From positions 12,525,124-12,589,123 of the forward strand of contig OX438741.1 in assembly GCA_949316235.1 (NCBI GenBank): a DNA stretch of 64,000 bases. Reading direction: 5' to 3'. Made by a program: the position numbers and the translations under genes. The notes below the pieces were generated by a model. That model saw nothing but the letters and a program-made list of their open reading frames with translations, was not told where the DNA came from and searched no databases. Positions 1 through 10,974 of this stretch are shown here, one piece after another (within the stretch, counting starts at the first letter, position 1; each line of letters begins with the position of its first letter). The DNA comes from Oegoconia quadripuncta. Its lineage: Eukaryota > Arthropoda > Insecta > Lepidoptera > Autostichidae.

Positions 1-142
1 TACATAAATATTTATATAAACATCCATGACTCCGGAATAAATATTCATATTCATCACACAAACATTTACCCGTCGCGGGATTCGAACCCGCAACCGTTGG
101 GTTCGCTGATAGGGTCACTATCCACTACACCAATCGGTCGTC
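1..142 (-). mobile_element. tRNA-derived SINE (family S1), partial
   Basis: Read on the minus strand this is a tRNA-like head with an A-box region (TGGTGTAGTGGATAGTGACC) and a B box (GGTTCGAATCCCGC), then an AT-rich body. Other copies lie at 368-611, 25511-25748, 49013-49264 and 60766-60953. It cannot be read as a clean tRNA cloverleaf. Confidence 0.8.
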
Positions 143-367
143 ACAAATAACAAAACATGCATTTTCATCTAGGTTTTACGTGTTCCTGGGACCACCCCTT
201 TACAATAGATTAAACGAGAAAACGGCCATGTTACTATCTTACCTACAGTCATACTAAGAAAGTACTACAAGATTCGTCAATATTTGTCCAACGAGGATAC
301 AGAGTTGTTGACTGTCTTGAAGTAGTCTAGCATAGATTTATTCTATATAGCTACTATATTTATAGAT

Positions 368-611
368 AAATATAATAATAAATAAATAAATATTTCGGAC
401 ACTTACACCAATCATCTAGTCCCAAACTAAGCAAAGCTTGTGCTATGGATACTAGATAACGGATAAACATACATAAATATTTATATGAACATCCATGACT
501 CGGGAATAAATGTTCGTATTCATCACACAAACATTTACCCGTCGCGGGATTCGAACCCACAACCGTTGGTTTCGCTGATAGGGTCACTATCCACTACACC
601 AATCGGTCGTC
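368..611 (-). mobile_element. tRNA-derived SINE (family S1), full copy
   Basis: Complete antisense copy. The tRNA-like head ends at GACGACCGATTGG (minus strand) near 611 and the 3' tail is a short TTATTATT-type repeat at 368-390. A and B boxes are intact, so internal pol III promotion is possible. It sits inside the duplicated 469-bp unit. Confidence 0.85.
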
Positions 612-836
612 ACAAATAACAAAACATACATTTTCATCTAGGTTTTACGTGTTCCTGGGACCACCCCTTTACAATAGATTAAACGAGAAAACGGCCATGT
701 TACTATCTTACCTACAGTCATACTAAGAAAGTACCACAAGATTCGTCAATATTTGTCCAACGAGGATACAGAGTTGTTGACTGTCTTGAAGTAGTCTAGC
801 ATAGATTTATTCTATATACCTACTATATTTATAGAT

Positions 837-1466
837 CTTTAGTTTGTACCTATATATTTTTGCATTGAGGAGCGGTGTTTTCTAACACAAGTATATTTTG
901 TACTTACCAGAAAACACCGTCCACCAACTAGCAAAGTGCTCTTGAGAAAAGCGGGTTATAATGCAAAAAGTCTCAAAAAAGTCACAAAATAGTTTTGGTA
1001 AATGTATGCTGGTTTAGTTTTGCACTGCTTAGTGCTTATCAAATGCCAAGAGCGATAATCTTCTAAACTCAGCCTCGAAAGCGCATTAGAGATTAAAAAT
1101 TAAGATATTTTCAAGTGCCAGTCCTAGGGTAGCAATATATAAGACCTTAGCTTTACGATAAGTTTTCTACTCTGAAAAAAGTCTTGTCCTAAACTAACAC
1201 AGCTCTACAAAAGTGCGTCGTCAGGATTTGTACAAGACTCGTAGTCTTACTAACGCCATTATTGAACACGCTGTGCTAGTGATCTTGGAAAAGCAAGGAC
1301 GCTGACTCTTACAAAAGTAATAGTATGTAATTAGTACTCTTTTGCTCTTTAAAATGATAAGAAATCTTGAATTAATCCTGCATCTTGCATTTTCAAAATC
1401 TCAACTAATAAACAAGATTGACAGGAGGCTAAAGATTTTTTACGTATTTTTCGAAATAAAACTATA
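837..1466 (+). other. Non-coding flank upstream of transposase, with short repeated motifs
   Basis: No gene seen. A hairpin-like pair (CGGTGTTTTCT and AGAAAACACCG) lies near 872-917. Scattered copies of AGTCTTA/AGTCTC and TTTAGTTTTG-like words occur up to the start codon. Similar words recur at 8500-8760 beyond the last gene of the cassette. They may be subterminal repeats of a DNA transposon, but no clean terminal inverted repeat or target duplication was found. Confidence 0.35.
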
Positions 1467-3759
1467 ATGGATTTGAAAAAATGGACACAAATGAAGCGAA
1501 GTGGTGGGTTCAGAAGAAAAGTTATTGCTAAATATAAAAAATTGCAAGAAACAAGTGAAAACATGATTATCCAAAAAAAGTGCGATATTGGCAATGAAAC
1601 TAGTGGTTCTGTACATTTTTCTAATTGTCAAAATAAGGTTACTGTCACTGAAACGGATTGCAGCCAAGAAAGCAACTCATGTTCATTTTCTAGTGACCTA
1701 ACAAAAACTTTTTTAGAAGAAGCAAGCGAAGAAGACCAGGAAAACTGGTGTGAAACTCACACTGAGGACGAAAATTACGAGTTTCGTGAAAACATACGAC
1801 AGTGGGCTCTTAAATGTAATATTCCTCTAGCACACTTGCATGATTTGTTTAGCATATTAAATAAAAGATTACCTTTTGTTCTACCAAAGGATCCAAGGAC
1901 TCTTCTGAAAACGAATGCTTTGGAAATATGTATAAGTTCTATCTGTTCAGGACATTATTGGCACAATGGTTTAAAAATACAACTTAAAAACATATTAGAA
2001 GCAATAATTGAGGTTCCTACCCAAATTTCGCTGAATATAAATATTGATGGACTACCCATTTATAATAGTTCACGACATCAGCTGTGGCCAATTTTATGCA
2101 ACATATTTGAACTGTCAAGTATATCTCCCATAGTAATTGGTATATATGAAGGACAATCAAAACCATCCGATTTAAGTGCTTATTTGGGTCCTTCAGTGTC
2201 AGAATTGAAGGAATTGGAGAATGGGCTCGATGTAACAACAAAACAGGGAAAGTTATGTAAGGTTAACGTTAAAGTAAGAGCATTCTTATGCGATTCTCCG
2301 GCCAGAGCTTTAATCAAAGGTAAGTGACTTGTAAAAACTCGTTAGTAACATTATACATATTTCCCACATTTAGCTAGGTGTACCTACTCCTACATGTTTA
2401 CATTTATAGCATGATGATAATTATTAGCTCATGTGAAAAGAATTTAGGTACCTCTACTAACACCTACCGACCGACGTATAACTACACCGAATTAATCTGT
2501 CATAGCAGAGAACAATATTTTACTTATATTTTACTTATTATCTTGTTAACATGTTCTTTGTTTTAGGGGTTGCAAACTTCAACGCCAAGGATGGGTGCTT
2601 GAAATGTACAATTCGAGGTGAATATTCACATGTTACTCATACTGTGACATTCCCAGGAACCAATCACGTAAAAAGAACCGATAATGACTTTCGCCTGAAA
2701 AAATATGGGAATCATCATAAGGTTGATTCGCCACTCCTTCAACTATCCATTGACATGATAGAAGATATTCCAGTATCGGATTCCTTACACCTAATTGACC
2801 TCGGTATTATGAAGCGTTTACTTATGGGTTGGAGAGATGGCAACTTTGGAAAACTGAAAACTAAGTGGAGTGCACGCGATATTGATAAAGTATCTACATT
2901 TTTATCCAAATGCCAGTTGCCAAAAGAGATCCATCGGTCTGTAAGAACAATCGAAGTATTAGCACATTGGAAAGCTTCGGAGTACAGATCGTTTCTTTTT
3001 TACTTAAGTTTTATTATACTTAAACACGTTTTGAGCCCAGAGGCATATAGTCATTTTTTGAGCTTCTTTTGTGCTATTACAATCTGTTCCAGCGCCAAAT
3101 ATACCCACTTTTTGCGACTCGCCGAAAGTTTGCTGATATTTTTCGTAGAAAAATATAAATCATTTTACGGAGCTGAATATATAACAAGCAATGTTCATAA
3201 TTTGAGTCATCTTGTTGATGAGGTCCGAAAGTTTGGTATTTTACAAACATACAGTACATATCCATTCGAAAACAAACTTTATACTATAAAGAATTTATTA
3301 AGACAGGGAAATAAACCATTGCAACAGGTTGCACGAAGACTCCTTGAACGAAGTTGCATAGAAAGAGAGCATCTATCCAACCAACAGTCTTTAGTATACC
3401 CTTTTTTGAAAAAAAATAAAACCATGACTAATCTCCATTTTGAATCTTTTATGTTATCGCCACAAAATCAAAACAAATGGTTTTTAAATAAAGACTCTCA
3501 AATCTTAGGGTTGAACTTAATTTTAACAGATCAAACCACTGGTGAAATATTACTAAAGGCTGTCCAGGTGAAAAATATTTGTGATGTTTTTGAAACGCCC
3601 ATAAAATCGTCTTTACTCAAAATTTTTAAATGTTCAACTAGTGATTTAGAGTATTGTGAATCTGAAAAAATATATAAAATAGTTGATGTACAATGTAAAA
3701 TGGTGTGTATTGAGTATCAAAGGAATGTGTATTTCATACCCTTGTTACACAGTTTGTAA
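1467..3759 (+). CDS. Transposase, Tnp2/CMC (EnSpm)-like, two exons, intact
   Basis: Exons 1467-2319 and 2567-3759 join in phase 1 (donor GGTAAGT, acceptor TTTTAG) to give 682 codons, 681 residues, with no stop. The intron falls in the conserved stretch before a zinc-ligand-like motif (GCLKCTIRGEY). Visible motifs are IDGLPIY (D194), FLCDSPARA (D276), DSLHLIDLGIMKRLL (H359, D362) and PFENKL (E519). D194, D276 and E519 are candidate DDE catalytic residues (inference). The CDSPARA - CxxC - LHLxDLGxMKRLL order is typical of transposase proteins related to plant tnp2 and found in many insects. The N terminus is basic, then acidic and serine-rich. An AATAAA overlaps the stop codon. The gene converges on the DUF4806 gene at 6344-4508. 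As it is intact and spliced, it is either a recent autonomous copy or a domesticated gene. Confidence 0.8.
2320..2566 (+). other. Intron of the transposase gene
   Basis: 247 bp, GTAAGT donor and TTTTAG acceptor, phase 1, with stops in all three frames. Joining the exons restores the reading frame and a continuous family motif. Confidence 0.8.
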
Positions 3760-3889
3760 TAAATTATGTGAAAAAGACTTTATCATGTAGGTTTTGGATA
3801 GTAATTAAAATAATGACCTTTATATTTATAGTTTTATTTCACGTAATCATATATTCGAACATATTATTGGTATTAAGTCTTATTTGAGA

Positions 3890-4400
3890 ACAAAAATCAC
3901 AATAAAATTTGACAAATAATTTGTACTCAGTCATCTATGATGACAGTAACTTATAATCTAAATACTAATAATAGAGTAGGTAATTGGTACAATCTTAGGT
4001 AAGAACAACAATTGTAATCTTAAAATAATTTGTAGGTACTCAGTCTTGATAGTACCTAGTAATAATCTTAATATTTAATATACAAGTAATATGGTACACA
4101 GTCTTAGGTAAGAACAGCTATTAGAATTTAACAAATAATTTTTTACTTAGTTATGCATGACGACAGTACCTAATAATCAAAATACTAAAAAAAATACCTA
4201 CAGGACAACACTAGTAATCTAAAAATAATTTGTACTCAGCCTTGATGACAGAACCTAGTAATATTTTAATAATCTTGGTACAGTCTTAGGTAAAAACAGC
4301 CATTAGAATCTAACATTTTTTTACTCAGTCATCCATCACGACAATCCCTAATAATCTAAATACTAAACAATAGTTAAGTCGTCGCATTCTTAGGTAAGGA
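3890..4400. repeat. Degenerate tandem array, about 100-bp period, between convergent genes
   Basis: Two alternating words recur: TACTCAGTCAT/TTGAT near 3926, 4038, 4145, 4232 and 4323, and TCTTAGGTAAGAACA near 3994, 4113, 4285 and 4390. They are joined by similar AT-rich spacers. Spacing varies (roughly 87-119 bp), so the array is old. It fills the gap between the two 3' ends and contains no gene. Confidence 0.65.
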
Positions 4401-4507
4401 ATTAAAATCGTAATCTTAAAATTAAAACATCAAGTAGAAGCAAATCAAAAATTCTTGTGACTAAAACAATTTTAGTAACTAGAACTAAAACAAGCCCTTA
4501 TAGTCAT

Positions 4508-6344
4508 TTATCCTTGTGAATTAAGAATCAGTGGAGGTTCTGGCAGCACAACGACACATATTTCAGCAGGTTGCTTTTTTTCTTCCCTCTGGATCAATAT
4601 CTCTGCATCTGAAGACTCAGGATGCACAATTGGGTGGGCTGGCAGTTTTATAGTTGAGTATTCCTCCTTATACTTCTGACTCGACGGCTCTGCTTTTGAA
4701 GGCTCAGGCTGCACAATCGCCTCAACTTGGGCTGGCGGTTTTATAGAGAGGTCATTTACTATCTTAGATAAGATATCTCCCCCAGACTTCGGAATTAATG
4801 GCTCTACAACTGAAGGCCCCGGTTCCCCAATTGACTGGACTTCTTCACTGGATTTCTGGATCGATATTTCAATGTTTGAAACTTCAGGCAGCCCGATTAA
4901 TTCAAGTGGTGCGTTGTTAGGTTGTTTTTGTAGCTCAGAATTAACAAGTTTTTGCTCGGAGACAGAGATCACCAAGCCTCTTGGTGCAGGTCTGCCCTTG
5001 CGCTGTCTAGATTTAGTCACCGACTTGCGTTCTTGTTGACTTTCAACTCTTTGTCGTGAGTTTCGTAAAATAATTTTGAAAAATTTTTGTGTGTCAGTGA
5101 ATGTAAAATTTTCATCAGCTTTATTTATTATAGTAAAAAAGAACTTAAGCGTATTAGTACGACTTTTAAAACAAATTTTGGAAGAGTCAGTTCGTGACCC
5201 ACCAGCCCAGGAGCATTGTTGCAAAAATGGTCGTTCAAATAACACATCAACTAACGCATACGCGTTATTAATGCCTTTTCCTCTGTGCGTTCCACAAATT
5301 GCACACATCTTTTTCATTATATTTTGCGAAAAATTTACATCTTCTAGCATTTTTTCGAAATTATCAAATGTTTCTTGATCTGATATACGTTTAAAACCGA
5401 CATCACATTCATTTACTTGTGGTTGTATGTGCACTTTTTTAAGCAATTCTTCAAATTGTGTATTAATTTGGGATATGGAAAGTAGAATATCTTGTTGGGT
5501 TTTATGCAAAATTTGCTGATTTTTTTGAACTATAATAATATTATCTGATAATGAGTTTACTTTTTCTGTGAGGCTGTCTAATGTAGATTCCACATTGCTT
5601 GGTTTTTTTACTGGTATTTCAGGGATCGAAAACTGCACACTTTCAGCATCTTCAGTCAAATATAGTACCTCGTTTTGCTCATTTATTTCTGTGGTATAGA
5701 TTACATCATTCTGAAATTTAAATTACATACTTTATTATAACTTTAAGTCAAGACAATGGTAAGTTAATAAGCAGAGCACTGAGGGGGCTCTGCTCCAGTG
5801 GCAATACGGTAGGCACTATCATGTGTTATTTCATGTGTGCCAAATAAAATTTAAGTCTGTTCATTAGTTTTTGCGTGAATGTGCTACAAATACAAACACT
5901 TAAATATATCTGAAATATAAATCAATACGATATATCTAAATAAATCATAATAAACTAAAAAAATAAGATACTAACATTTAAACATTCATTTGCCATTTTC
6001 ATAAAATCATTATCGGTGTTACTGTCATCGTTCCCTTTTTTCCTTTTTTTTGTCTGGTGTCTATTATTTTCGTTATCTGTGTCTGTCGCACGCTCCATCT
6101 CCGTATCAGATGTTTTACACATTAGATCAAGTTCTGCCTCAGCCTCCCTAAAGCTTAGATTTGCTCTTTTGACAATACAGTTTATGGTAGTCCAGCTTTC
6201 TTTAGGAAGGGAGTTTTCGTTTTGTCTTAGTTTTTCATACTTTTTTTTGGGATATTTTAAAACTCCTCCATCTTCCCACTGCTCGGGTATGGCTGACAGT
6301 TTAATTTGGCCATTTTCAATTGTTTGTAGAATTTTGTAGGGCAT
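4508..6344 (-). CDS. DUF4806-type transposon companion protein, two exons, intact
   Basis: On the minus strand exon 1 is 6344-5976 and exon 2 is 5710-4508, joined in phase 0 (donor GTTAGT, acceptor TTTCAG): 524 codons, 523 residues. The N-terminal domain (about 1-85) has a W and basic residues (EQWEDGG, KYPKKKYEKL) of the kind that begins many insect DUF4806 proteins. A predicted coiled coil spans about 163-215 (heptads of I/L with Q). The DUF4806-like domain is about 228-337, with a cysteine pair CAICG near its middle. A basic stretch RQRKGRPAPRG (about 359-368) resembles an AT hook, then a long Pro/Glu/Ser tail. I infer a DNA-binding accessory protein, analogous in role to plant TnpA, working with the convergent transposase. 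The domain name rests on recalled family features, not a search. Confidence 0.7.
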
Positions 6345-6405
6345 GTTGTGTTAAGGAGTGGCAATCTAAAAGATAAAATAATTAAGATAAATTAGTAAAC
6401 TTATT

Positions 6406-6633
6406 CGCACATAGCTCGCAGAACTGACGGCCGTTGGGGCACGAAAGTCCTCGAGTGGCGGCCACGTATCGGAAGACGCAACGTAGGTAGGCCTCCCACA
6501 AGATGGACCGATGATCTGGTGAAGGTCGCGGGAAGCCGCTGGTTGCGGGAGGCGCAGGACCGATCATTATGGAGATCCTTGGGGGAGGCCTATGTCCAGC
6601 AGTGGACGTCTTTCGGCTGAAACGACGACGACG
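6406..6633 (+). mobile_element. 5'-truncated RTE-type LINE tail with 12-bp target duplication
   Basis: The plus strand encodes the end of an RTE-like ORF2 (GRPPTRWTDDLVKVAG, then LGEAYVQQW) followed by a (GAC)n-type tail. The 12-bp repeat AGTAAACTTATT stands at 6394-6405 and again at 6634-6645, a clear target-site duplication. The insertion lies just upstream of the DUF4806 start codon at 6344. Confidence 0.9.
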
Positions 6634-6834
6634 AGTAAACTTATTGGAACAACGTATTTCTAGTAAAGAGTTCGAAACAACGAAATTCTTTGTACATGAT
6701 GTACATATATTTAGAAGCAGCTAAATACAATGAATCAGTCAAGTACCTATTGTTTATAATATATTTTAATGTGATCATTCCAAATCCTTCGACGAAATTA
6801 ACAAAATAGGTATTCATACTCGTAGGAACAACTA

Positions 6835-7090
6835 TGGACAACGCCACGAGAGCTGGCCTAAAAGTTAGCCTAGAACTACTGTAAGTATCCTATTTTTATT
6901 AGCGACACTTATGAAATGTACGTACGAAAATTAGCGACAAATATCGTGGTAATGAATCTGCTCTCACAATAATCGCGTGAAATTCATTTGTCGTTAATTT
7001 TCAAACTTTTCGAAATTGTCGCTAATAAAATTAAGATACAGTAGTACTGGGATCAATGAATTTTTAGACCAGCTTTCGTGGCGTTGACCA
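6835..7090. mobile_element. Tc1/mariner-type MITE, 256 bp
   Basis: The ends are inverted repeats of about 28 bp: TGGACAACGCCACGAGAGCT at the left and its near-complement ending CGTTGACCA at the right, 2-4 mismatches. TA flanks both ends (6833-6834 and 7091-7092). The inside repeats AATTAGCGACAA-like words. No coding capacity. Confidence 0.85.
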
Positions 7091-7616
7091 TACCTATTTA
7101 TACAATTTAGGAACCGACACTATGTCAGATTTTAAAACCTACATACCTACTTGCTAAATATCCAGTCAAAAGTTCGCTAACCAAAACAAAAAATAGTAAC
7201 AAACAAACAGTCCTTGAGTAACCGAATCACGACACGAGCTGTACCTACTCGTAATTATTATGACTGTTCTTGCTTTGGCGGTCAACCCGTGACAGGAGTA
7301 ATAGTGTTCTGTGCCCGTGACTGTCTGAATGGCCGCACGCGGCGGCGGCGGCGCGGCGGCACACTTGGACACGTCATGACACGTCCCTATAATTCTAGAC
7401 TACACCAATCATTGATTGCAATACACACGATATTAGGATGGTATCTGTGTGCGCTGTCTTTTTGCGTGTAGTGAATCTAGCGCAGTTATCGAAAAAGCCA
7501 TGTAAGAACATACCGTATCTTCCCCTTTTTGTTTTAATCTAAGTTAGTACCCCATTTACAACTAACCTTGTATACTTACATAATATAACGTGCTATTTAG
7601 TAGTAAATAAAAAAAA
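7091..7616. other. Gene-free stretch, one GC-rich patch
   Basis: Nothing recognised. A short GGC-rich patch lies at about 7330-7365 in otherwise AT-rich DNA. Confidence 0.4.
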
Positions 7617-8395
7617 TCAATTAGAGCCATGCTCAAGTAATCTTATAATTTGCCACATAATTTGGCGTCTTTTTATTATGGGGACATTCGATAATTCTTG
7701 GCCAACGAACGTACCAAAAGCGTTATTTGCAGCTGTTAAGTTTTTATAATGATCATCGTCACATAATGTTTGGGTACCATTGTCAATTTTAAATGATTCT
7801 ATTTTTTCCACGTTTTCGGTTTGTGTTCCAATTTCTTGCGTTTCATTAGGGCGTGCTTTTTTAATTTTTACATTTGATACATCAGTACTTTCTGTATTAA
7901 TAAATGTTTCTTGTGTATCAAAAAGTGGTTTGGAATCAAATTCCCATCTTTGGCCATGGTCGTATTCACAATCATCAGTGATGTAATTATTTTCTGTAAC
8001 AAATGCACAACAAAAAAAATTAATTTAAAGTATATATATATATGTATATAGAAAAAAAAACAACTACGTAAATACCTAGTAAAAATACACAACTATGTGT
8101 CCATATAATCACACAAAAAAGTGTGTATATTATATACTTAGACAGCGGTTCCTTTTCTTAATTTATTTGTACAGCGGAACCCCAAATTATAATGGTATCG
8201 AAGTGTGACAATCTGAATCGGAGCATAGATCTTAACGAAGCAGAATCCCAGACCTAAGATCTTGTAATAGTTTTAGTTTTTTTTGAGCATTAAAATTGTA
8301 TAATTTTAAAGGCTTTAAACTGAAAAAAACAAGGGGGCTTTGAAAGTTCATCACATATTCATATATAAATCCACGAAAAGCTTACCTTCGCACAT
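7617..8395 (-). CDS. Small protein with BESS-like C terminus, two exons
   Basis: Minus strand: exon 8395-8386 (ATG TGC GAA G) joined to 7993-7617 in phase 1 (donor GTAAGC, acceptor TTACAG) gives 129 codons, 128 residues. The reading frame also stays open upstream of this ATG for about 20 codons, so an earlier start or exon is possible. The C-terminal third (NAFGTFVGQELSNVP, then RRQIMWQIIRLLE) resembles the BESS-like tail of MADF/BESS insect DNA-binding proteins: hydrophobic helix, P, basic helix. No MADF domain is visible. It points the same way as the DUF4806 gene and lies before a flank with the same short words as the left flank of the transposase gene. It may be a third gene of the same element (inference). 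Confidence 0.5.
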
Positions 8396-8489
8396 AAAAT
8401 TGGTCACAGTAAACACAAAACACTTATCTAACCGAATTTCGATGATGGCTGCTTGTTTTAAAATTTAAATTGTCAACATATTTTATTAT

Positions 8490-8827
8490 TTTGTGAACGC
8501 ATATAACCACACTGATTTTTATTTTGGAAATAGCCTCAAGTCTCATAATAGTCTTAGTTTAGCAGAATACAAGATCCAAAGCACCATTTTGTGCGTTTTG
8601 GAGATTAAATTAAGAGCAATTTAGCATATTCCCTGACGTATACAAAGCTAAACCAAGATCAGTAGTCCTGAACTTTGTGCCCAAACGCGGTATTGTAGTA
8701 CTCTACGTGGCTTATCTAAGACTTTTTCATTATGCCTTAAGTCTTTTTAAAAACGCATGGAGAACTTATTCAAAACCAAATTTTGCTACTTGTGTTTATT
8801 GTTGTTAAATGTGAGAAAGAAATAAAC

Positions 8828-8830
<3 letters not shown>
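8490..8830. other. Right flank of the cassette with repeated short words
   Basis: No gene. Contains TAGTCTTAGTTTAG, AAAGCTAAACCAAG, TAAGACTTTTTCATTATG and TTAAGTCTTTTT. In inverted orientation these resemble words at 960-1260 left of the transposase. A possible subterminal repeat zone. Confidence 0.3.

Positions 8831-8859
<29 letters not shown>
8830..8859. repeat. Poly(T) tract, about 30 bp
   Basis: Uninterrupted T run. It may be the tail of an antisense retroposon, but no adjacent body was recognised. Confidence 0.8.
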
Positions 8860-8862
<3 letters not shown>

Positions 8863-8939
8863 TATGAGATATTATTTTAAATTATAGAAGCCCTAGCTTC
8901 GCCTGAAATACAGGAGTTTCGTAGTTCAGACACTAGTGT

Positions 8940-9125
8940 TACAGTTGCAATTATGTATTATTAAATAGATTTTATACGTTTTAATGTATGGTAGGTACTA
9001 TATTTGATTTGATTATTAATTGTGAAATAGCCTGGTTATGTGAACGAATCTAAATAGTCTAATAATTTAAGCTTCTTAATAAGTTTCTGTTTTATATTAT
9101 CTTTAAATTTATTGAAAGTACCTAA
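8940..9125 (-). mobile_element. LINE 3' fragment (family L1, Jockey/Daphne-like)
   Basis: Antisense match by eye to 42950-43100 and 48660-48780. Shared pieces are ATAGCCTGG, then CTAAATAGTC, then AATAAGTTTCTGTTTTATA. These encode the last part of ORF2 (KGYYKIxDYLDDK type). Heavily diverged. Confidence 0.55.
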
Positions 9126-9356
9126 GTTACATCAAACGTATCATCTTTTTAAAAAGGCCAGAGATCGTCGCAAAACGGTATATTACAACGCAACGAAAAG
9201 GCTTTGAATCAGCAACTTGCCTACTGATAACGAAATTCGTGAATTCAAAAAACAAAGACATTGTAATGACACATTTCATTCGATAAACAAAATTAGTCCG
9301 TAAAAATACGTCATTTTTTTGTGGTGTTTTTTTTATATGCAAGACGCGTTCGTACT

Positions 9357-9395
9357 TGACCTCAATCACACCTGATGTTAAGTGAAGTAAAGTGG
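9357..9395 (-). mobile_element. SINE S2, 3'-end fragment
   Basis: CTCAATCACACCTGATGTTA is the antisense of the S2 3' region, which is seen complete at 62535-62870. Confidence 0.6.
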
Positions 9396-9504
9396 TGTAA
9401 CTCCCTATAATCTTAAAGTTCCTTATTTTTTGTAGATAGGTATGAGTAACCCATCAGTAATAGAAAAAAATAAATGAATAAAATTGAATCGGTAATTGAA
9501 TAAA

Positions 9505-9930
9505 TTGGTTGGTGGTAGGGCATTTTAAATGTCCGCCTGGCTAGCTACCACCATATCTAGCTACCATACCACCATATCATGGCTAGCTTATCTAAATCTG
9601 CCGCCAAATAGCAATGTTAATAGCATTGTTGTGTTCCGGTTGTCAGAGATACGATAGCCAGTTCGCCAAATATTTGGGTTTCCGGGTCAGTACGCTTCCA
9701 TGCACCTTCGGCCTCATCTTCACTTAACATCAGGTGTGCCCATTGATTATGTAACTTCATCGGTATCGTCATCGATTACGTTGACCAATGAGAAACCGTC
9801 AATTTGCCGAGCGAGCGATGAGGCCACCAATCACATGTCAGAACGTAATCGATGACGATAACGATGAATTTGTGTAATAGAAACCCTGATTGAGGTCAAG
9901 TGCTAACCAATTATTGTGAATAAAAAAAAA
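9505..9930 (+). mobile_element. SINE S2, head missing, with nested MITE
   Basis: Matches the body of the S2 family: GGTTGGTGGTAGGGCATTTT, GTCCGCCTGGCTAGCTACC, then TTCCGGTTGTCAGAG and the ACATCAGGTGTG...TGATTGAGGTCAAGTGC end with a poly(A) tail. A small local duplication of TAGCTACCA lies at 9540-9585. The 3' part is split by a MITE at about 9744-9880. Confidence 0.8.
9744..9880. mobile_element. Short MITE nested in SINE S2
   Basis: Inverted ends of about 25 bp (CATCGGTATCGTCATCGATT and its near-complement AATCGATGACGATAACGATG) enclose about 60 bp. The flanking SINE sequence resumes on the other side at TGATTGAGG, so the MITE inserted into an existing S2 copy. Confidence 0.7.
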
Positions 9931-10059
9931 GTTTTCTAACTATTCTGTAGCTTACCTTAGGTATAGTATAGGTATTTGGTCATAAAATCTACAATATTAA
10001 ATTAAAGTTACCAGTTCATTGCGTTGTAGAATATGCTAAAATCTCCTAAAACGATTTTC

Positions 10060-10215
10060 AAAAAAAAATAATTAATGGCTACTTTACATTTTCTAAAAAT
10101 AGTTTATTGAGTCGTGATATTTGCCCTCGGTGAAATTTCTCATAATTATAAAGAAGTTATTAATCGATTTTTTTTAAAAAAAGTTACAAGAGTTCTAATG
10201 TTAACGTTGTTCACA
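10060..10215. repeat. Dispersed repeat related to 40735-40930 and the MITE at 63361
   Basis: Shared words include AAATAGTTTATTGAGTCGTG, GGTGAAATTTCTCATAATTA, AAAGAAGTTATTAATCGATT and GTTACAAGAGTTCTAA. Related fragments stand at 11340-11450, 40735-40930 and in both arms of 63361-63628. Confidence 0.6.
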
Positions 10216-10228
10216 TATTTCCATTAGT

Positions 10229-10520
10229 TTACGTTTGGGTGCTAAGTTGTGTGAACCTCATCGCTGTTCATGTGGTAAGGTTGTGGACCAGCTAGGACGC
10301 CATGGGCTCTCTTGCGTGAAGAGTGCTGGCCGCGCATATCGCGCGCTCTCGCCACTGCAGCGGTCTCGGCGTCTTTGGAGCAGCTTATTCAGGGACGACG
10401 GGACAAGAACTGATGGAGCCACCTTAGTCCTGGTGTTTGAGGAGCACCTTGGTATGGGACGCAACTTGTGCGGATACTTTGGCACCGTCCCATATACAAG
10501 GAACTGCGCAAAGATCTAGA
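10229..10520 (+). pseudogene. Retroelement C-terminal fragment, restriction-nuclease-like
   Basis: Encodes LGAKLCEPHRCSCGKVVDQL, then GRHGLSC and FRDDGTRTDGATL. This resembles the C-terminal part of a LINE-associated protein seen in many animals (CxC zinc motif, GRHGLSC, RxDG, then WDATCVDT). The RPDG...WDxT order looks like a PD-(D/E)xK (restriction-like) nuclease core, but that is inference. The frame is truncated. Sister pieces stand at 10975-11215, 11466-11860 and 37390-37500. Confidence 0.5.
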
Positions 10521-10974
10521 ACCGCGGCGGAACGAGCTCAAAGTAACAAACGCCGTAAATATGCGTCAATCTATAAGTCTAGTAGTTTATTATGAACGCC
10601 ACAACACGATGCAAAAACAAAGAAGTAGTAAATTATAGCTAAAATAGAAATACAATTATGAAGAAGATCCGGACAATGCTGTCACGTGTTGCGGCGTGCA
10701 CAAATGGGTTAGCACTCAGCTCATGCTGCGACGAATCACAGCGCTGGTTTTCAGTGCCCTCAAATGGCCAGTGACGCACGGACGCCACGTGAGGTACAAT
10801 AATGAGCAGAATAATAATAAATAATTATAGTCGGGTTAGTGTATGTATAGTGTAGTGTAAATATACAAAATAATAATTACGTAAGTAATAGTATTATAAA
10901 TAAATACGTCAGAATGTGGATATAGTGAGACTGTGAATGCTATACAGTATAATATAATTAGGCTACTGCTTCAA
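10521..10974. other. Gene-free stretch
   Basis: AT-rich non-coding sequence with no recognised element. It separates two plus-strand pieces of the same LINE family. Confidence 0.4.

Larger units (their letters stand above)
1..836. repeat. Tandem 469-bp duplication, first copy cut by window edge
   Basis: Positions 1-367 repeat at 470-836 with a constant offset of 469 and only a few substitutions. The repeat unit is an antisense tRNA-derived SINE followed by about 225 bp of single-copy-looking sequence ending in ATAGAT. The join lies at 367/368, where the 3' end of the second SINE copy follows the end of unit one. The first unit is incomplete because the window starts inside it. Confidence 0.9.
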
